Positions 10,436-23,515 of a stretch of DNA of 64,000 bases are shown here, piece after piece (position 1 is the first letter of the stretch; the number at the start of each line of letters is the position of its first letter). Below the pieces are notes generated by a model. It was not told the origin of the DNA. It did no database searches and worked only from the letters and a program-made list of their open reading frames with translations. A program made the translations under genes and the position numbers. The DNA is from Scilla litardierei (lineage: Eukaryota > Streptophyta > Magnoliopsida > Asparagales > Asparagaceae), in assembly GCA_030789695.1 (NCBI GenBank), contig CM061141.1, positions 275,597,871 to 275,661,870 of the forward strand. Reading direction: 5' to 3'.

Positions 10436-11971
10436 TCAAGGCATGATATAACATAAAAGTATGAACGCATATAATTCAGATTCACACATAATCCGTAATT
10501 CTCTACGCAACCTCACAAATGAATCTTTTTTAAGATGTTTAGTGAAGATGTCGACGATTTGTTTTTGGGTTTCAGTGAACTCTAAGATGATGTCCTTCTT
10601 AGCTACATGATCATTAATACAGTGATATCTCACATCTATGTGTTTGGTATGAAAGTGATGTACCAGATTCTTGAAAAGACAAATTGCACTTTGGTTATCA
10701 ACCATGATAGGACAAGTAGCACAATTGACACCATAGTCTTTAAGTGTATGTATCATCCAAAGAACTTGTGCACATGCAAGACTCATAGCAATATATTTCA
10801 CTTCAGTTGTGGACAATGATACCAAGTTTTGTTTCTTGGAAAACAAAGAAACTAGGGAATTTCCTAGAAAATGGCAAGTGCCACTAGTACTCTTCCTATC
10901 TGATTTGCATCTGATAAATTCGGCATCACTATATGAGATAAGATCATATGTGCTAGACATAGGGTAAAGTAACCCATAATCTAGTGAATGACTGAGGTAA
11001 CGAAAAATTCGTTTAACCGCAATCAAGTGTGATTTCTTTGGTTAAGCTTGATATCTAGCACAAAAACATACAGAGAGCATAATATATGGCCTACTAGCGG
11101 TTAAGTAAGGTAAGTTATCGATCATACCTCGATATAGATGAAAGTCTACATCTTTTCCGTTCTCATCCTTGTGTAGATGGGTTGACGTACTCGTAAGAGT
11201 CCGTTTGCTTGAAGACGATTCCATCCCGAATCGCTTGATAAGCTGTCCGGTGTACTTTGTTTGATGTATGAAAGTTACATCCGTCATTTGTCGAATTTAT
11301 AGTACAAGGAAGTAGTTGAGTTTACCATATGGCTCATTTCGAATTCATCCTTCATAAACTTAGAAAATTCTAGGCAACGATTAAAGTTAGTAGAACCACA
11401 TATTATATCGTCTACAAAAACTTGAATTAACAGGATATCATTTTCATAATCTTTAATAAAAAGAGTTGAATCAAATTCACCCATTTTAAAACCTAAATCC
11501 AAAAGCAATGTTTTGAGTCGATCATACCAAGCTCTAGGAGCTTGTCTCAACCCATATAACGCTTTCTTAAGTTGGAAAACATGGTTTGGAAAATTTTCAT
11601 GAATGAAACCGGTTGGTTGAGGAACATAAACTTCTTCATTAAGAATACCATTTAAAAATGCACTTTTAACAACCATTTGAAATAATTTAAAATTTTTATG
11701 GGATGCAAAAGATAAAAGCAATCTAATATCTTCTAATCTAGCTACGGGGGCAAATGATTCTTCGAAATCAATACCTTCCTCTTGCCGATAGCCTTAAGCT
11801 ACTAACCTTACTTTATTCCTTGTGATGACCTCGTTCTCATCGATCTTGTTCTTAAAAATCCACTTGGTCCCAACCACTTGGTGACAATTTAGGTGAGGAA
11901 CGAGCTCCCAAATTTTATTTCTCTCAAATTGCATGAGCTCTTCTTCCATTGCAACTATCCAAGAGCTATCT
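10436..11971 (-). pseudogene. Element C reverse transcriptase and RNase H
   Basis: The minus strand gives RT blocks WIVAMEEELMQFERNKIWELV, [44 protein letters not shown] and catalytic [11 protein letters not shown] (aspartates present). After a frame change comes RNase H with LISYSDAEF, RKSTSGTCHFLG and KHIDVRYHCIND. The pieces fall in three separate ORFs (11284-11721, 11042-11287, 10436-11026) with stops between. The spacing and motifs match Sirevirus pol. The gene ends CYIMP then stop at 10436. Confidence 0.88.
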
Positions 11972-13243
11972 TCACATCTTCTTGGATGTTCTTTGGCTCA
12001 ATGATAGAGACAAATGCACAATAAGAGAATTCATCAATTCTTGACCTTGTTCGTACACCCACACCATTATTTCCAATAATTTGGTCATGGGGGTGATTAC
12101 GAACGGTTGGATTAACTTTGGGAATCCCTGCATCACTTGGAACATCTTCAACAATTTCATTAGTGTTGTTTTCTCAATAATAGAATCATTAATTTTAACA
12201 TTACTAATGGAATCACATAAAACATCTACAATATCAACAACAACACAAGGAATATCAAAATCTTCATAAAATGATACGTGTAGTGATTCCTCGATCGTTG
12301 AAAAGGTTTTGTTGTATATCCGATAGGCTTTGCTACGTGTGGAATATCCAACAAAAATTCCTTCATCGGAACTTGGATCAAATTTATCTAAGTTACCAAA
12401 AGTGTCCTTTATAAACCATTTTGAACCAAAAACACAAAAATATTTAACTTGCTGCTTTTTCTCATAAAATAATTCAAAACAAGTTTTATTCGTCCGGGGC
12501 ATCACTAGGATCCTACTAAGCACATAACATGCCGTGTGCACAGCCTTCGCCCAAAATTGTAGTCTAAGATGACTATCATGGACCATGGTATGGGCACACT
12601 CTATTAGGGTCCTATTCTTTCTCTCAACAACACCATTTTGTGGTGGTGCGCGAGAAAACGAAAAGTTGTGAGTAATCCCATTGTCATCACAAAACTTGGT
12701 GAAAGCTTCATTCTCAAATTCTCCTCCATGACCACTACGAATAGTGATAATGGTGGATCCTAAGAAATTTTGAATTTTCATTGTAAATATAGTAAACTCT
12801 TCAAAAGCTTCATTCTTATTGGTTAAAAATGAAACATAAGTAAATCTAGAGAAGTCATCAACGACAACTAATCCATAATGAGCATTACCTAAAGAGGCGG
12901 TTCTAGTTGGTCCAAATAAATATAGATGAAGTAATTCTAGGGGACTCTTAGAATTTATGCATTCTTTAAGTTTGAAAGATGATTTACTTAGTTTACCTCT
13001 TTGACAAGAATCACAAAAGTTTTTCTTACTAAAAACAATTTTTGGAAAACCTTTAACAAGATCATGCTTAGCTAACTTATATAAGTGCTTAAATTGAACA
13101 TGACCAAAACGGCAATGTCATAATAGTTGTTCATTTGTATTATCAACTAAGTAATGTTCTATCGTTTTAGGCAAGCTCAAATAATAAATGTTTTTATTCT
13201 GAATACCGGTAAATAAAATATTTGAATCAATATCTACAATTTT
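11972..13243 (-). pseudogene. Element C integrase
   Basis: The minus strand encodes the gag-pre-integrase zinc region (CDSCQRGKLSKSSFKLKE), the catalytic core with GPTRTASLGNAHYGLVVVDD, RSGHGGEFENEAF and NGVVERKNRTL, then the copia C-terminal blocks FWAKAVHTACYVLSR and GIFVGYSTRSKAYRIYN. The D, D and E of the DDE triad appear present. The frame is open over 12781-11972 but broken upstream. It catalyses insertion of copia cDNA when intact; this copy is disabled. Confidence 0.87.
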
Positions 13244-13689
13244 TCACATACCCTCTCCAAAGTTAACCTTGTAACCCTTGTCACAAAGTTGAATAATGGA
13301 GATACGGTTATGACATAAACCACTAACTAAATAGACATTTGTAATAAGTGGGTTGGAAGGATTACCAAATTTTCCTACTCCAATGATGGTTCTCTTTTGA
13401 TTACCTCCAAAAGTGACTGTTGCACCGTCCTTTATGCTAATCACTTCGGAGAGCAATGTGGGATCTCCCGTCATGTGTTTGGAGCATCCGCTTTCGAGTA
13501 TCTATCCTTTCTTTTTAGATCCAATACAACTTTTATTGCTCTCTTTCTTTTTCTTGGGTACCTACATAATATACCATAAGCTCATGGTACCCAAGCTTTG
13601 TTGGGTCCAAGTGAATTAGCCCTTTGTAAGCCAAGTCCAAGTGGACTTTTGCTTCCCAACATAATTACCACTATTTATTACATCGCTAA
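13244..13689 (-). pseudogene. Element C gag end and protease-region segment
   Basis: The minus strand from 13689 reads SLGPNKAWVP (typical Sirevirus gag tail), RKRAIKVVLDLKRKDRYS, CSKHMTGDPTLLSEV, GATVTFGGNQKRTIIGVGK and YLVSGLCHNRISIIQLCDKGYKV. CSKHMTGD is the copia protease-region motif and the rest is the block leading into integrase. Several stops interrupt it. At 13689 it is cut by insertion of element B (TSD GCTAA) and continues upstream at 21779. Confidence 0.82.
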
Positions 13690-16150
13690 TGTTGGAAGCA
13701 ACGATTTAGGATCTTGGTTTGATGATGACAAACGTGTCGTAATATCTAATGTGTGTGCTAGTGTGTTTCAGGATTGGCGAAACGATCTATCTTCCCCTAT
13801 TTGGAGGAAATCGCTAATCATATAACTAATCTGCGAAGAGAAGAATGGTTGGATACAAAGCGATGTGGACCTAGTCCAACATGGAATGAGATGCATGAAT
13901 TCATATCTTTTTGGAAGATTGACCATATCAATATTCAAGATACTCTTCATATCCAAATCCCATCAAATGACTCAATCTCCTAAAAATCCTCTATAGCTGA
14001 TTTGCTCTCATCCATTGCCTCCTCTAACCACATATCATCTCCTATACTTGTCCTAGCCGAATTTTTCTCCCTTGCCAGCTCGCAAACCCTAGCACTATAC
14101 TCTATATAAAGAGCATCATTCATAGGGTAGGTTTTTGCGGCAATCAAAAATATAAGGAAGGTGGCTACGAAATTTGGTGGCAACACAAAAGAAGAGCAGC
14201 AGCCTATCAAAAAAAACCAATAGGGTCTTCACAAATATTTCCCATTAACCCAAGAAGGTGGCAACCAAAAGATACACGGCAATAGTAAAAAGAAAACCCA
14301 TGTATCCAAACTCCAACGCTATAGCCATCATCAAAGCCAAAAACATCATCCTCCTCCTCCCAAAAATATTGTATGCGGCAGGATTCTTGGAGAATATTGA
14401 GAGAGAGATACCTGGCACAATTTTCCCACCCTCATCATCATCTTTGCCGAGAGCATCTTCCACCATTGCAAAGGCTTCGAGTCCTCATCATACAGCCTCT
14501 CTCTTTGTCGACAGCACCAAGCAAGTTGCGCCATCGCCGAAATTTCGCTGCTGCATGCCCTACACCGGAGAAGACGAAGTCGGATCCTCGGAGGAAGTCT
14601 CGCAGAAATCTCCTCGATGACCCACGCTATAGGCCTCACCTTGTCACTGCCGAAGAGACTATCACCGTCGCGTTGAGTCGTCGAAACCCACTCCAAGTTG
14701 GACGGCGAATACTTCATCCGTTGCATGCCCTAGCACTGCCGAAAAGCCCTAGCAGTCATCCGTTCGCTGTCTTCGAAGTCCACATCACCGCACATTACGC
14801 CGGAGTCGATCAGGGTCGGCGAAGTCGAAGCCATCACCTTCACCGGAGATCGCTGCACAGAGGAGAAGAGAACAGGCCGCTGACAACGTGAAGAACATCA
14901 CCGGAGGAGCTGCCGTCGTCGTCGGAGAACGCAACGTCGAAGTAGCCGTCAAAGCTTGCCGATGCCGTCGTCCACAACGTCGACTGCTGCTGCGATCTAG
15001 TCGCTGTCGAAGACGATCGGAGGACAACACACTGAGAGACCGTCGTCACCGTGAGCTTGAAGCCGCTGCCACGAAGATAACGCCGCCATCGTCGTGAAGC
15101 GCTGCTGCTGTCGAAGCCTCGCCATCATCGAAGAGGAGACGAAGTTAAAGAAGGCCTCTGTGAAGTTATCGCCCGCTGACGAAGAGGCTGCTGTCGTCCA
15201 CCGTTTTTCGCTGCTTGTGAAGGAGAAGTTTGCCGTCGTGTAGGAGAAGCGATCGAGCGAAGTTGGCTGTTCGTTGTCGGTGAAGAAAACGTCTCCGTTC
15301 GAAGTCGCCGTTGAAGCTGATCGTCGCAGCTGTCGACGGACGAAGCGAAATCGAAAACGACGAAGCGAAATATCCTCGTGCTGACACGGTGACTGGAGAG
15401 CCATGAGATCGAGATTAAGGAGAATTAAATCAGCGGCTACGATTCAACCTCAGCGGATCGCGTAATAACGAAACGAAGTGCCCGCCTGCTGACGTGGCAC
15501 GGGATTTAAGGGAGTTGATGTGCGCACCGACCGCTTATTAAAACTGTCTGAACTGAAATTGCTTTACACACAGACCAGTGCACAACTTGACATCCAGGAG
15601 TCGGATTGAGACACATTTTGCGTCAGATTGAAGCTGACGACGTGCTGATTGACAGAGACACCTACACGGCCACAAATTGAGCATTTCTAAATCCTTAAAC
15701 TCTTTTATTTGTGTCTTAGTGTAACGTTCTCTGTAGGGGGAACTTTACCTGTTTTTCTGTGACTATTTTGGGACTTGTCTAGTTGGGACTAGACAAGTGG
15801 GACCCAGCTAGTCTGGGACTAGCTGGTAGAAAGCATTACTAGGATTGATAGTGAGAGAAAACACTGTGTGTGGGGTACTGAGAGCCTGGCAAGTGTAGAG
15901 ACGTAGAGGGTGCTCTGAGCGTGCTCTAACTTGTGGTTTTGTACCTATTGCGCTATTCAATACTAGTTCTGCTTTGGGGGCTGGAGTAGGTCGTTGGAAC
16001 GACCGAACCAGGGTAAATCTACTGTGTACTCTGTGTCTGCTTTTTATTTACCCTGTTGCTGCTATAACTGTGTGTGCTTATTCGTGGGTTGCACGAATTA
16101 TTTTTATTAGCCTATTCACACCCCCTCTAGGCTAGGATCCAGATCCAACA
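13690..16150 (+). repeat. Element B 5' LTR (2,461 bp)
   Basis: Starts TGTTGGAAGCAACG, ends CCAGATCCAACA. The middle (about 14500-15380) is GC-rich and dense in CGTCG/CGAAG words, with many overlapping minor reading frames that are not genes. It pairs with 19322-21778. Confidence 0.92.
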
Positions 16151-16152
16151 AG

Positions 16153-16164
16153 TAGTATCAGAGA
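16153..16164 (+). promoter_or_regulatory. Element B primer-binding site (degenerate iMet)
   Basis: TAGTATCAGAGA, 2 nt after the 5' LTR; the copia consensus for initiator tRNA-Met is TGGTATCAGAGC. Two mismatches. Confidence 0.7.
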
Positions 16165-16186
16165 GGTTTTAGGATCTAGCCTAGGT

Positions 16187-17821
16187 TTGACCATGAATAA
16201 CCATATAGATAGTGCTTTTGCTGAGGGTCGGTCTGTTTCCCGTCCCCCTAGATTTAATGGATGTGATTATGCATGTTGGAAAAATCAAATGAAAATCTAC
16301 CTTATTTCTGTTGATTATAAAGCTTGGCAAATAATTGAAAAATGTTATAAACTGCATGTAATTAAAGTAGAAAATGTTGAGATTGAAAAACCAAATGATA
16401 AATGGGATGATGATGATTGAAAATCTTATTCTTTAAATGCTAAAGCTATGAATGCTCTCATTTGTGCGCTTGATAAATCTGAATATAATAGAATCTCATA
16501 TTGTTTAACTGCGCAGGAAATATGGCATACTTTGGAGGTGACGCACGAGGGAACGTCACAGGTAAAGGAGTCTAGACTGTCTCTTTTGAGTGCAGAGTTT
16601 GAGGAATTTCGCATGCTACCATCAGAGAGCATATCAGAGATGTATGTGAGGTTCACCGACATAGTCTACAAGTCTAGCTCGCTTGAAAAGCCATATGATA
16701 GCCTCGATCAAGTGAGGAAGATCCTAAGAGCATTGCCAAGCTCTTTCAGACCAAAGGTCACCGCCATCCAGGAAGCAAAGGTATTGTCTCAATTGAAGGT
16801 GGAGGACCTTATTGGTAATTTGATGTCCCATGAGTTGGAACTGCAAAATGTTGAACCAAGAGAGAAACCTGAGGAGAAAGAAAAAGCCATAAAGCCCCTT
16901 GCTCTGAAAGCTGACGAGAGTGAAGATGATGATGACGACATAGTGCTAATGGTGAGAAACTTCAGAAAGTTCATCAAGACCAAGCATGGGAGAAACGAAA
17001 TGGCACCCAGGTTTAATCGTTCTAACTTTAATAATTCTTCCAAGCAATTTAATGATCAGAAATCTACTGATAGAATGCAATGTTTTAAATGCAAGGGAAG
17101 AGGACATCTGATGAAGGATTGCCCAAATGAAACTGCTCAGCTCGCTAAAGGAAAAGGAAAAGCGAAGGTATTAACATGGGATATGGATAGCGAAGCTGAA
17201 AGCGAGGAGGAACATGAAGCCCATTCTTGCATGGCTTTGATGGGCATCCAAGATGAGAAACCGTCAGGTAGCAAAGCTGAACTTATTAAAATTTGTGAAG
17301 AAATGCAAAATCAAATAGTAGATCATTTGTTCACTATTGAATGTCTCCAAAATCAGAACTATGACATGCAAGTTAGAGCTGATAAGGTGTTTAAAGAGAA
17401 TGAAAAACTTAAAATTGAACTTAATGCATGTAAGTCTACTATTGAAGTCATGAAGAAGGAGAAAGAAAGCTTTGATGAAAATGCTCCTTGTATTTCTTGT
17501 TCCTCATTATTAAACCAAATTAGCATGCTTACACTTGATTTGATTAAGCTCGAAACTGAAAAAGACTATGTGATTAGAGAGCTTAATGATAAATTCTGCA
17601 TGTTGGATAATGACTTTAAAAGAAAAATGATTGAATTTGAAAAGAAGGAAGAGGAAAACAAGAGAGCTTTTATTAGTAAATGCACAATGCTTGTGGAAGA
17701 AAATAAACAATTAAAACCCAAAGTCTCTCATCTTGAAGTAGCCATTAAGAAATTCTCTATGGGAAAACAATCGTTGGACACTATTTTAGAGAATCAATTA
17801 TATGGCAATAATAGAAGATGA
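16187..17821 (+). pseudogene. Element B gag (capsid/nucleocapsid, one internal stop)
   Basis: Starts at ATG 16187 (MNNHIDSAFAEGRS). The UBN2-type capsid begins with PPRFNGCDYACWKNQMKIYL. A TGA at 16418-16420 (after WDDDD) breaks the frame, which then continues in the same frame from KSYSLNAKAMNALICALDKS to 17821. Later blocks are THEGTSQVKESR, the CCHC knuckle CFKCKGRGHLMKDC (about 17080), an acidic stretch, and a long Glu/Lys-rich coiled coil (about 17270-17780). Such a long gag with a coiled-coil tail is usual for Sireviruses. It would form the virus-like particle; the stop probably abolishes full-length product. Confidence 0.88.
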
Positions 17822-17843
17822 CTTGGTTTTGGTCTGAAAAACG

Positions 17844-18065
17844 TTGAAAAGCAAAAAATTCAAGAAATTCTACAATGTACCCTCTATTGCAAAGAACAAA
17901 TATGCAAAGTGCTTTACTTGTGATAATGTAGGCCACACTTCATATTATTGTAAATTTAGGAACACAAATACCAAGTTTAAACAAGTTTGGGTTCCTAAAT
18001 CTTTAATGGCTAACACTCGTGGACCTTGTTGGATTCCAAGGTCACACTTAACACCTTTCATGTAG
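17844..18065 (+). pseudogene. Element B gag tail with second zinc knuckle
   Basis: After a frame change the reading frame gives CFTCDNVGHTSYYC (second CCHC) and KQVWVPKSLMANTRGP, the standard end of Sirevirus gag before the protease. The protease GCSKHMTG motif that should follow is absent, so the pol deletion begins at or just after 18065. Confidence 0.78.
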
Positions 18066-19321
18066 GTGTGATGGAGGCTTGGTGAGGAGCAAATTTTTAA
18101 AAGTCTCATTCTATTTCTAGCTCCTTAGCCAAATAGCGACGCGAAGGTATACTTTTCATCCCTCTTTGCATTTCATTGCATACCTTCATAGATTGTTTTG
18201 TGTGCTTGATTTATTTTTGTTTGTGTGCTTGTTAGCATGTTTTTAGTGTTTTTATTTCTGAAAAAAAATTCAAAAAAAATGAGCTTAAAAGAATACCCTT
18301 TATGTTTTATCTTAAGTGGTATTGTATGAATGATCAAATCTATCCTTGAAGAAGTTAATTCATTATTGTTGCAGCTACATGAACATGTTGTTATCTTTTT
18401 AATAGCCATGACATGTCTCATAAATTTCGAATTTGTCTTCTACACCGACGTTTGCACTTTCACGGTATTTGACTTTTTAGTGCTATTGGAGATTCTTTTG
18501 AAGAATAATGGAAAGTGAATGTAGGAATGATTAATTTCTGAATTTTCTAAGGGATATGAAGTGTTTAGCCATGATTTAAAATTGAGCGCAAAAGATTTAA
18601 AAAAACTATATTTGCTCCGTATGAAAAATGGATACACTTCATGGCTAATACACAACCCACGAGTATCCAACTTATGCTAAATGGGTAATCATTAGTGTTG
18701 GTGTATATAACTCGTCAAGCAATGCCACCCCACATTTAAAAGTCCTTTTAGGCCATGTTTTGGGGTTCGATAACTTGAACTCATCTTTGATGAGGTGGGA
18801 AAAATCAATTCTAGTGATATTCATGAAAAATTTGAAATTGCGGATTGATTTGGTTGATTTTCTGAAATTGAATCTCCTCTTGTACTTTATTGTCTATATT
18901 ACTAAACTTACACAAAGGTGGGAAGTCGTGTTATGAAACTCTATGAGCTTGGATTGTCTATTTTGTGGAAAACACATGCAAATTGCACGCTACATTTAAT
19001 AATGGTTTACTTTTGCATGGAATAATTGTGTAACTTCGTTAATCCACTTTTGGTGATTACAAAGGGGGAGAAAGAAAAGATTTGACAGTATCGGTATTGG
19101 TATTATTTGTTGAAGGGGGAGCATGAAAAATACTTGTATAAATTTTGAAGGGGGAGCTTGAGAGAAGGGGGAGCATGCTTTTATATTTGTTATAATGTTG
19201 TGCATTCCATGTTGTGTATCATTCCATGATTCATATTGCATTATACCCTTCAACACACTTCACACACCAATACTTATTGCTCAAATCTTTTATGGGTTTG
19301 TCATCACCAAAAGGGGGAGAT
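18066..19321 (+). other. Element B post-deletion tail with repeated polypurine tracts
   Basis: Non-coding. Near its 3' end are purine tracts AAAGGGGGAGAAAG (about 19060), GAAGGGGGAGCATGA (19110), GAAGGGGGAGCTTGAG (19150), GAAGGGGGAGCATG (19165) and the LTR-adjacent AAAAGGGGGAGAT (19309-19321). Multiple PPTs of this form are a known Sirevirus hallmark. Confidence 0.75.
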
Positions 19322-21778
19322 TGTTGGAAGCAACGATTTAGGATCTTGGTTTGATGATGACAAACGTGTCGTAATATCTAATGTGTGTGCTAGTGTGTTT
19401 TGGGATTGGCGAAACGATCTATCTTCCCCTATTTGGAGGAAGTCGCTAATCATATAGCTAATTTGGGAAGAGAAGAATGGTTGGATACAAAGCGATGTGG
19501 ACCTAGTCCAACATGGAATGAGATGGATGAATTCATATCTTTTTGGAAGATTGACCATATCAATATTCAAGATACTCTTCATATCCAAATCCCATCAAAT
19601 GACTCAATCTCCTAAAAATCCTCTATAGCTGATTTGCTCTCATCCATTGCCTCCTCTAACCACATATCATCTCCTATACTTGCCCTAGCCGAATTTTTCT
19701 CCCTTGCCAACTTACAAACCCTAGCACTATACTCTATATAAAGAGCATCATTCATAGGGTAGGTTTTTGCGGCAATCAAAAATATAAGGAAGGTGGCTAC
19801 GAAATTTGGTGGCAACACAAAAGAAGAGCAGCAGCCTATCAAAAAAAACCAATAGGGTCTTCACAAATATTTCCCATTAACCCAAGAAGGTGGCTACCTA
19901 AAGATACACGGCAATAGTGAAAAGAAAACCCATGTATCCAAACTCCAATGCTATAGCCCTCATCAAAGCCAAAAACATCATCCTCCTCCTCCCAAAAATA
20001 TTGTATGCGGTAGGATTCTTGGGGAATATTGAGAGAGAGATACTCGGCACAATTTTTCCACCCTCATCATCATCTTTGCCGAGAGCATCTTCCACCATTG
20101 CAAAGGCTTCGAGTCCTCATCATACAGCCTCTCTCGTTGTCGACAACACCAAGCAAGTTGCGCCATCGCAAAAATTTCGCTGTTGCATGCCCTACACCGG
20201 AGAAGACGAAGTCGGATCCTCGGAGGAAGTCTCGCAGCAATCGCCTCGATGAACCACGCTATAGGCATCACCTTGTCGCTGCCGAAGAGACTATCACCGT
20301 CGCGTTGAGTCGTCGAAATCCACTCCAAGTCAGACAGCGAAGACTACGTCCGCTGCATGCCTTAGCACTGCCAGAAAGCCCTAGCAGTCATCCGCTCATC
20401 TTCGAAGTCCACATCGCCGAACATTACGCCAGAGTCGATCAGGGTCAGCGAAGTCGAAGCCATCACCATCGCCGGAGATCGCCGCACAGAGGAGAAGAGA
20501 ACATGCCGCTGACAACGTGAAGAACATTGCCGGAGGAGCTGCCGCCGTCGTCGGAGAACGCAACGTCGAAGTAGCCACCAAAGCTTGCCGCTGCCGTCGT
20601 CCACAACGTCGACTGCTGCTGCGATCTAGTCGCTGTCGAAGACAATCAGAGAACAACATGCTGAGAGACCGTCGTCACCGTGAGCTCGAAGCCGTTGCCA
20701 TGAAGATAACGCCGCCATCGCCGTGAAGCGCTGCTGCTATCGAAGCCTCGCCACCGTCGAAGAGGAGACGAAGTTAAAGAAGGCCTCCGTGAAGTTAGCG
20801 CCCGCCAACGAAGAGGCTGCTGTCGTCCACCGTTGTTCGCTGCTCGTGAAGGAGAAGTTCGCCGTCGTGCAGGATAAGTGATCGAGCGAAGTTGGCTGTT
20901 TGTTGTCGGAGAAGAAAACGTCGCCGTTCGAAGTCGCCGTTGAAGCTGATCGTCGCAGCTGTCGACGGACGGAGCGAAATCAAAAATGACGAAGCGAAAT
21001 ATCCTCGTGCTGACGCGGCGACAGGAGAGCCGTGAGATCGAGATTAAGGAGAATTAAATCATCGGCTACGATTCAACCTCAGCGGATCGTGTAATAATGA
21101 AACGAAGCGCCCGCCTGCTGACGTGGCACGGGATTTAAGGGAGTTGCTGTGCGCACCAACTGCTTATTAAAAGTGTCTGAATTGAACTTACTTTACGCAC
21201 AGACCAGTGCACAACTTGATATCTAGGAGTCGGATTGAGACACAATTTGCGTCAGATTGAAGCTGACGACGTGCTGCTTGATAGAGACGCCTACACGGAC
21301 ACAAACTGAGCATTTCTAAACCCTTAAACTCTTTTATTTGTGTCTTAGTGTAACATTCTCTGTAGGGGGAACTTTACCTCTTTTTCTGTGACTATTTTGG
21401 GACTTGTCTAGTTGGGACTAGACAAGTGGGACCCAGCTAGTTTGGGACTAGCTGGTAGAAAGCATTACTAGGATTGATAGTGAGAGAAAACACTGTGTAT
21501 GGGGTACTGAGAGCCTGACGAGTGTAGAGACGTAGAGGGTGCTTTGAGCGTGCTCTAACTTGTGGTTTTGTACCTATTGCGCTATTCAATACTAGTTCTG
21601 CTTTGGGGGCTGGAGTAGGTCGTTGGGACGACCGAACCAGGGTAAATATGCTGTGTACTCTGTGTCTGCTTTTTATTTACCCTGTTGCTGCTATAACTGT
21701 GTGTGCTTATTCGTGGGTTGCACGAATTATTTTTATTAGCCTATTCACCCCCCTCTAGGCTAGGATCCAGATCCAACA
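19322..21778 (+). repeat. Element B 3' LTR (2,457 bp)
   Basis: Same sequence as 13690-16150 with scattered differences. It is preceded by the purine tract AAAAGGGGGAGAT and followed by TSD GCTAA. Confidence 0.92.
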
Positions 21779-21783
21779 GCTAA

Positions 21784-23510
21784 AATAGGAGTCAACATAA
21801 GCATTCCTATCAATTATGCTAGTGTTCTTAGGACCCCAAATTGTGTATGTTTTGGGTGTCCTTTTTCTAGTTGCATGCACATTTTGTTGAGTTCTATGTG
21901 GTGCGTGCTTCCTACGAGCATAAGTTCTAGCATATGAAGATGGAGGTGAATAAGCATGAGACATTTATGGGTTGTATGCAAAATTAGGAGCATACATGTT
22001 ATATGCAACATATGGAGCATGCATAACATGAGGTGGATGAGCATACATGGAAGAATGATGTGTATGAACATATGAACGTGTAGGGGTACATGCATGAGTA
22101 TTTCTTATGCGTGGGTTTACACGTGAGCATAAAAAGTGTCATTAGTGTCTACATGTGAAGTAGGAGATTTCCTATGTGTATGAGAGTTGGTGTACATATA
22201 TGCATGACCTTTCTTTTGGTTTCCACCCTTAGTGGGTTTCTTGCCAAAAGGAAGAGATTGCGAAGTGGTGGCCTTCTTGGTAGGTGTGCTACCAATAGTG
22301 TTTTTGACATCACTTGTGGAGGCACCGGAGGATGGCCTCATAAATTCTTTACACTATAGGAGGTGCGAGATTTGGTTGTATTTACTTCCACATAACCAAG
22401 TCCATCACGATGTATGGCTGGAAATTGGTTTGCAAGAAATTCATCCAATTGCCCTTTTCCTTTGTTAAATCTCTTAACTTGGGAGGACGTGAGCTCATAT
22501 TTCTCCTTAAGAGAAGAAATATTGGTATCCAAGGTGAACACACGTGTTTTGAGCTCGTGCACTTGGGTTTTAAGAGAATCGTTCTCAATACCCAATTGTG
22601 TGTTATGTGAAGCTAGATCAATACTATCTTTAGGATTAGTTTGATTTAGTTGAGATTTGAGGGAATTCACCTCATTTCTCAATATGTCATTTTGAGAAAC
22701 CAAAGTGGCTTTCTCAAGTGTAAGTGTATTACCAATGGTGTCATTGTTGATAATGCATGGCATGGATGATTTGCTAACATTAGATTTCTTTAAAAATAGT
22801 ATATCTAAGCATAAGAGATTGATACTTAGAAAATAATTCTTCTTTAGCAATACGAAGTTCATCCACTGTTACCTTGGGTTCATCGATGTCACTATCACTC
22901 TCATCGGAGAGTGGATCTTCACGGGCCATGAAATACATATGTGCTCTCTCACCCTTTTCATCCTCAGATTCACTTGAGAAATCTCCACCTGAATCATAGA
23001 ACGTCCCAAAAAGTCCTTTCTTCGTATCCTTCTTATATTTATCAGACTTGTGGTATTTTGGAGCTTTCCACTTTTCTTTGTTTCTAAGAATTGGGCAATC
23101 CTTCTTGATGTGCCCCGGCTTGTTACACTTAAAACAAAGAGCTGAGGTATTGTTAATGGAATCAAATTTATTATTGGAAGGAAATTTACCATTGCGAAAG
23201 AAGCATTGGAACTTCTTCGTCATTTGTGCCATTTCTTCCAGGTCCATTTCATTCTCGGATTCTTCACTATCGGAGGATGAAGAAGTAGCCTTGAATACTA
23301 ACGCTTTCTTCTTGGCCTCCGTTGGGTTCATCATTGCTCTAATCTTCAGTCGGTTCTCCCTTCTTACTTCGTAAGACATGAGAGTACCGATGAGATTCAA
23401 CACGGTGTAGTTCTTCATGTCATTGACATCCTCAATGGTGATTGCTCTTCTTTCCCATTTCGAGGTCATTCACATGATTATCTTTCTCACCTTTTCTTCT
23501 TGGGTGTAAA
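21784..23510 (-). pseudogene. Element C gag, central and C-terminal part
   Basis: From 23510 down: FYTQEEKVRKIIM, a stop, MTSKWERRAITIEDVND, LNLIGTLMSYEVRRE, an acidic/serine stretch (SSSSDSEESENEMDLEE), the CCHC knuckle CFKCNKPGHIKKDC (about 23120), DSGGDFSSESEDEKGERAH and a coiled-coil tail to about 22340. From 22340 to 21784 come His/Tyr-rich frames ending TIWGPKNTSIIDRN, the typical gag-tail WVPK position. The insertion of H cuts it on the right (23511) and B on the left (21779). Stops and frameshifts make it non-functional. Confidence 0.85.
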
Positions 23511-23515
23511 ATTTT

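Larger units (their letters stand above)
13690..21778 (+). mobile_element. Element B: pol-less Sirevirus (Ty1/copia)
   Basis: This is a complete LTR-internal-LTR unit flanked by TSD GCTAA (13685-13689 and 21779-21783). LTRs begin TGTTGGAAGC and end GATCCAACA. The internal region (16151-19321, about 3.2 kb) has a PBS, a gag with stops, a gag-tail zinc knuckle, then about 1.25 kb of non-coding post-pol sequence with repeated GGGGGAG purine tracts. Protease, integrase, RT and RNase H are missing. The repeated purine tracts and long coiled-coil gag are Sirevirus features. It inserted into the gag of element C. Confidence 0.92.

Noticed and set aside
14245..15404. Many overlapping ORFs on both strands in the element B LTR (repeated at 19900-20983).
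   Set aside because: They fall in the GC-rich CGTCG-dense LTR, occur in both LTR copies and have no protein similarity.
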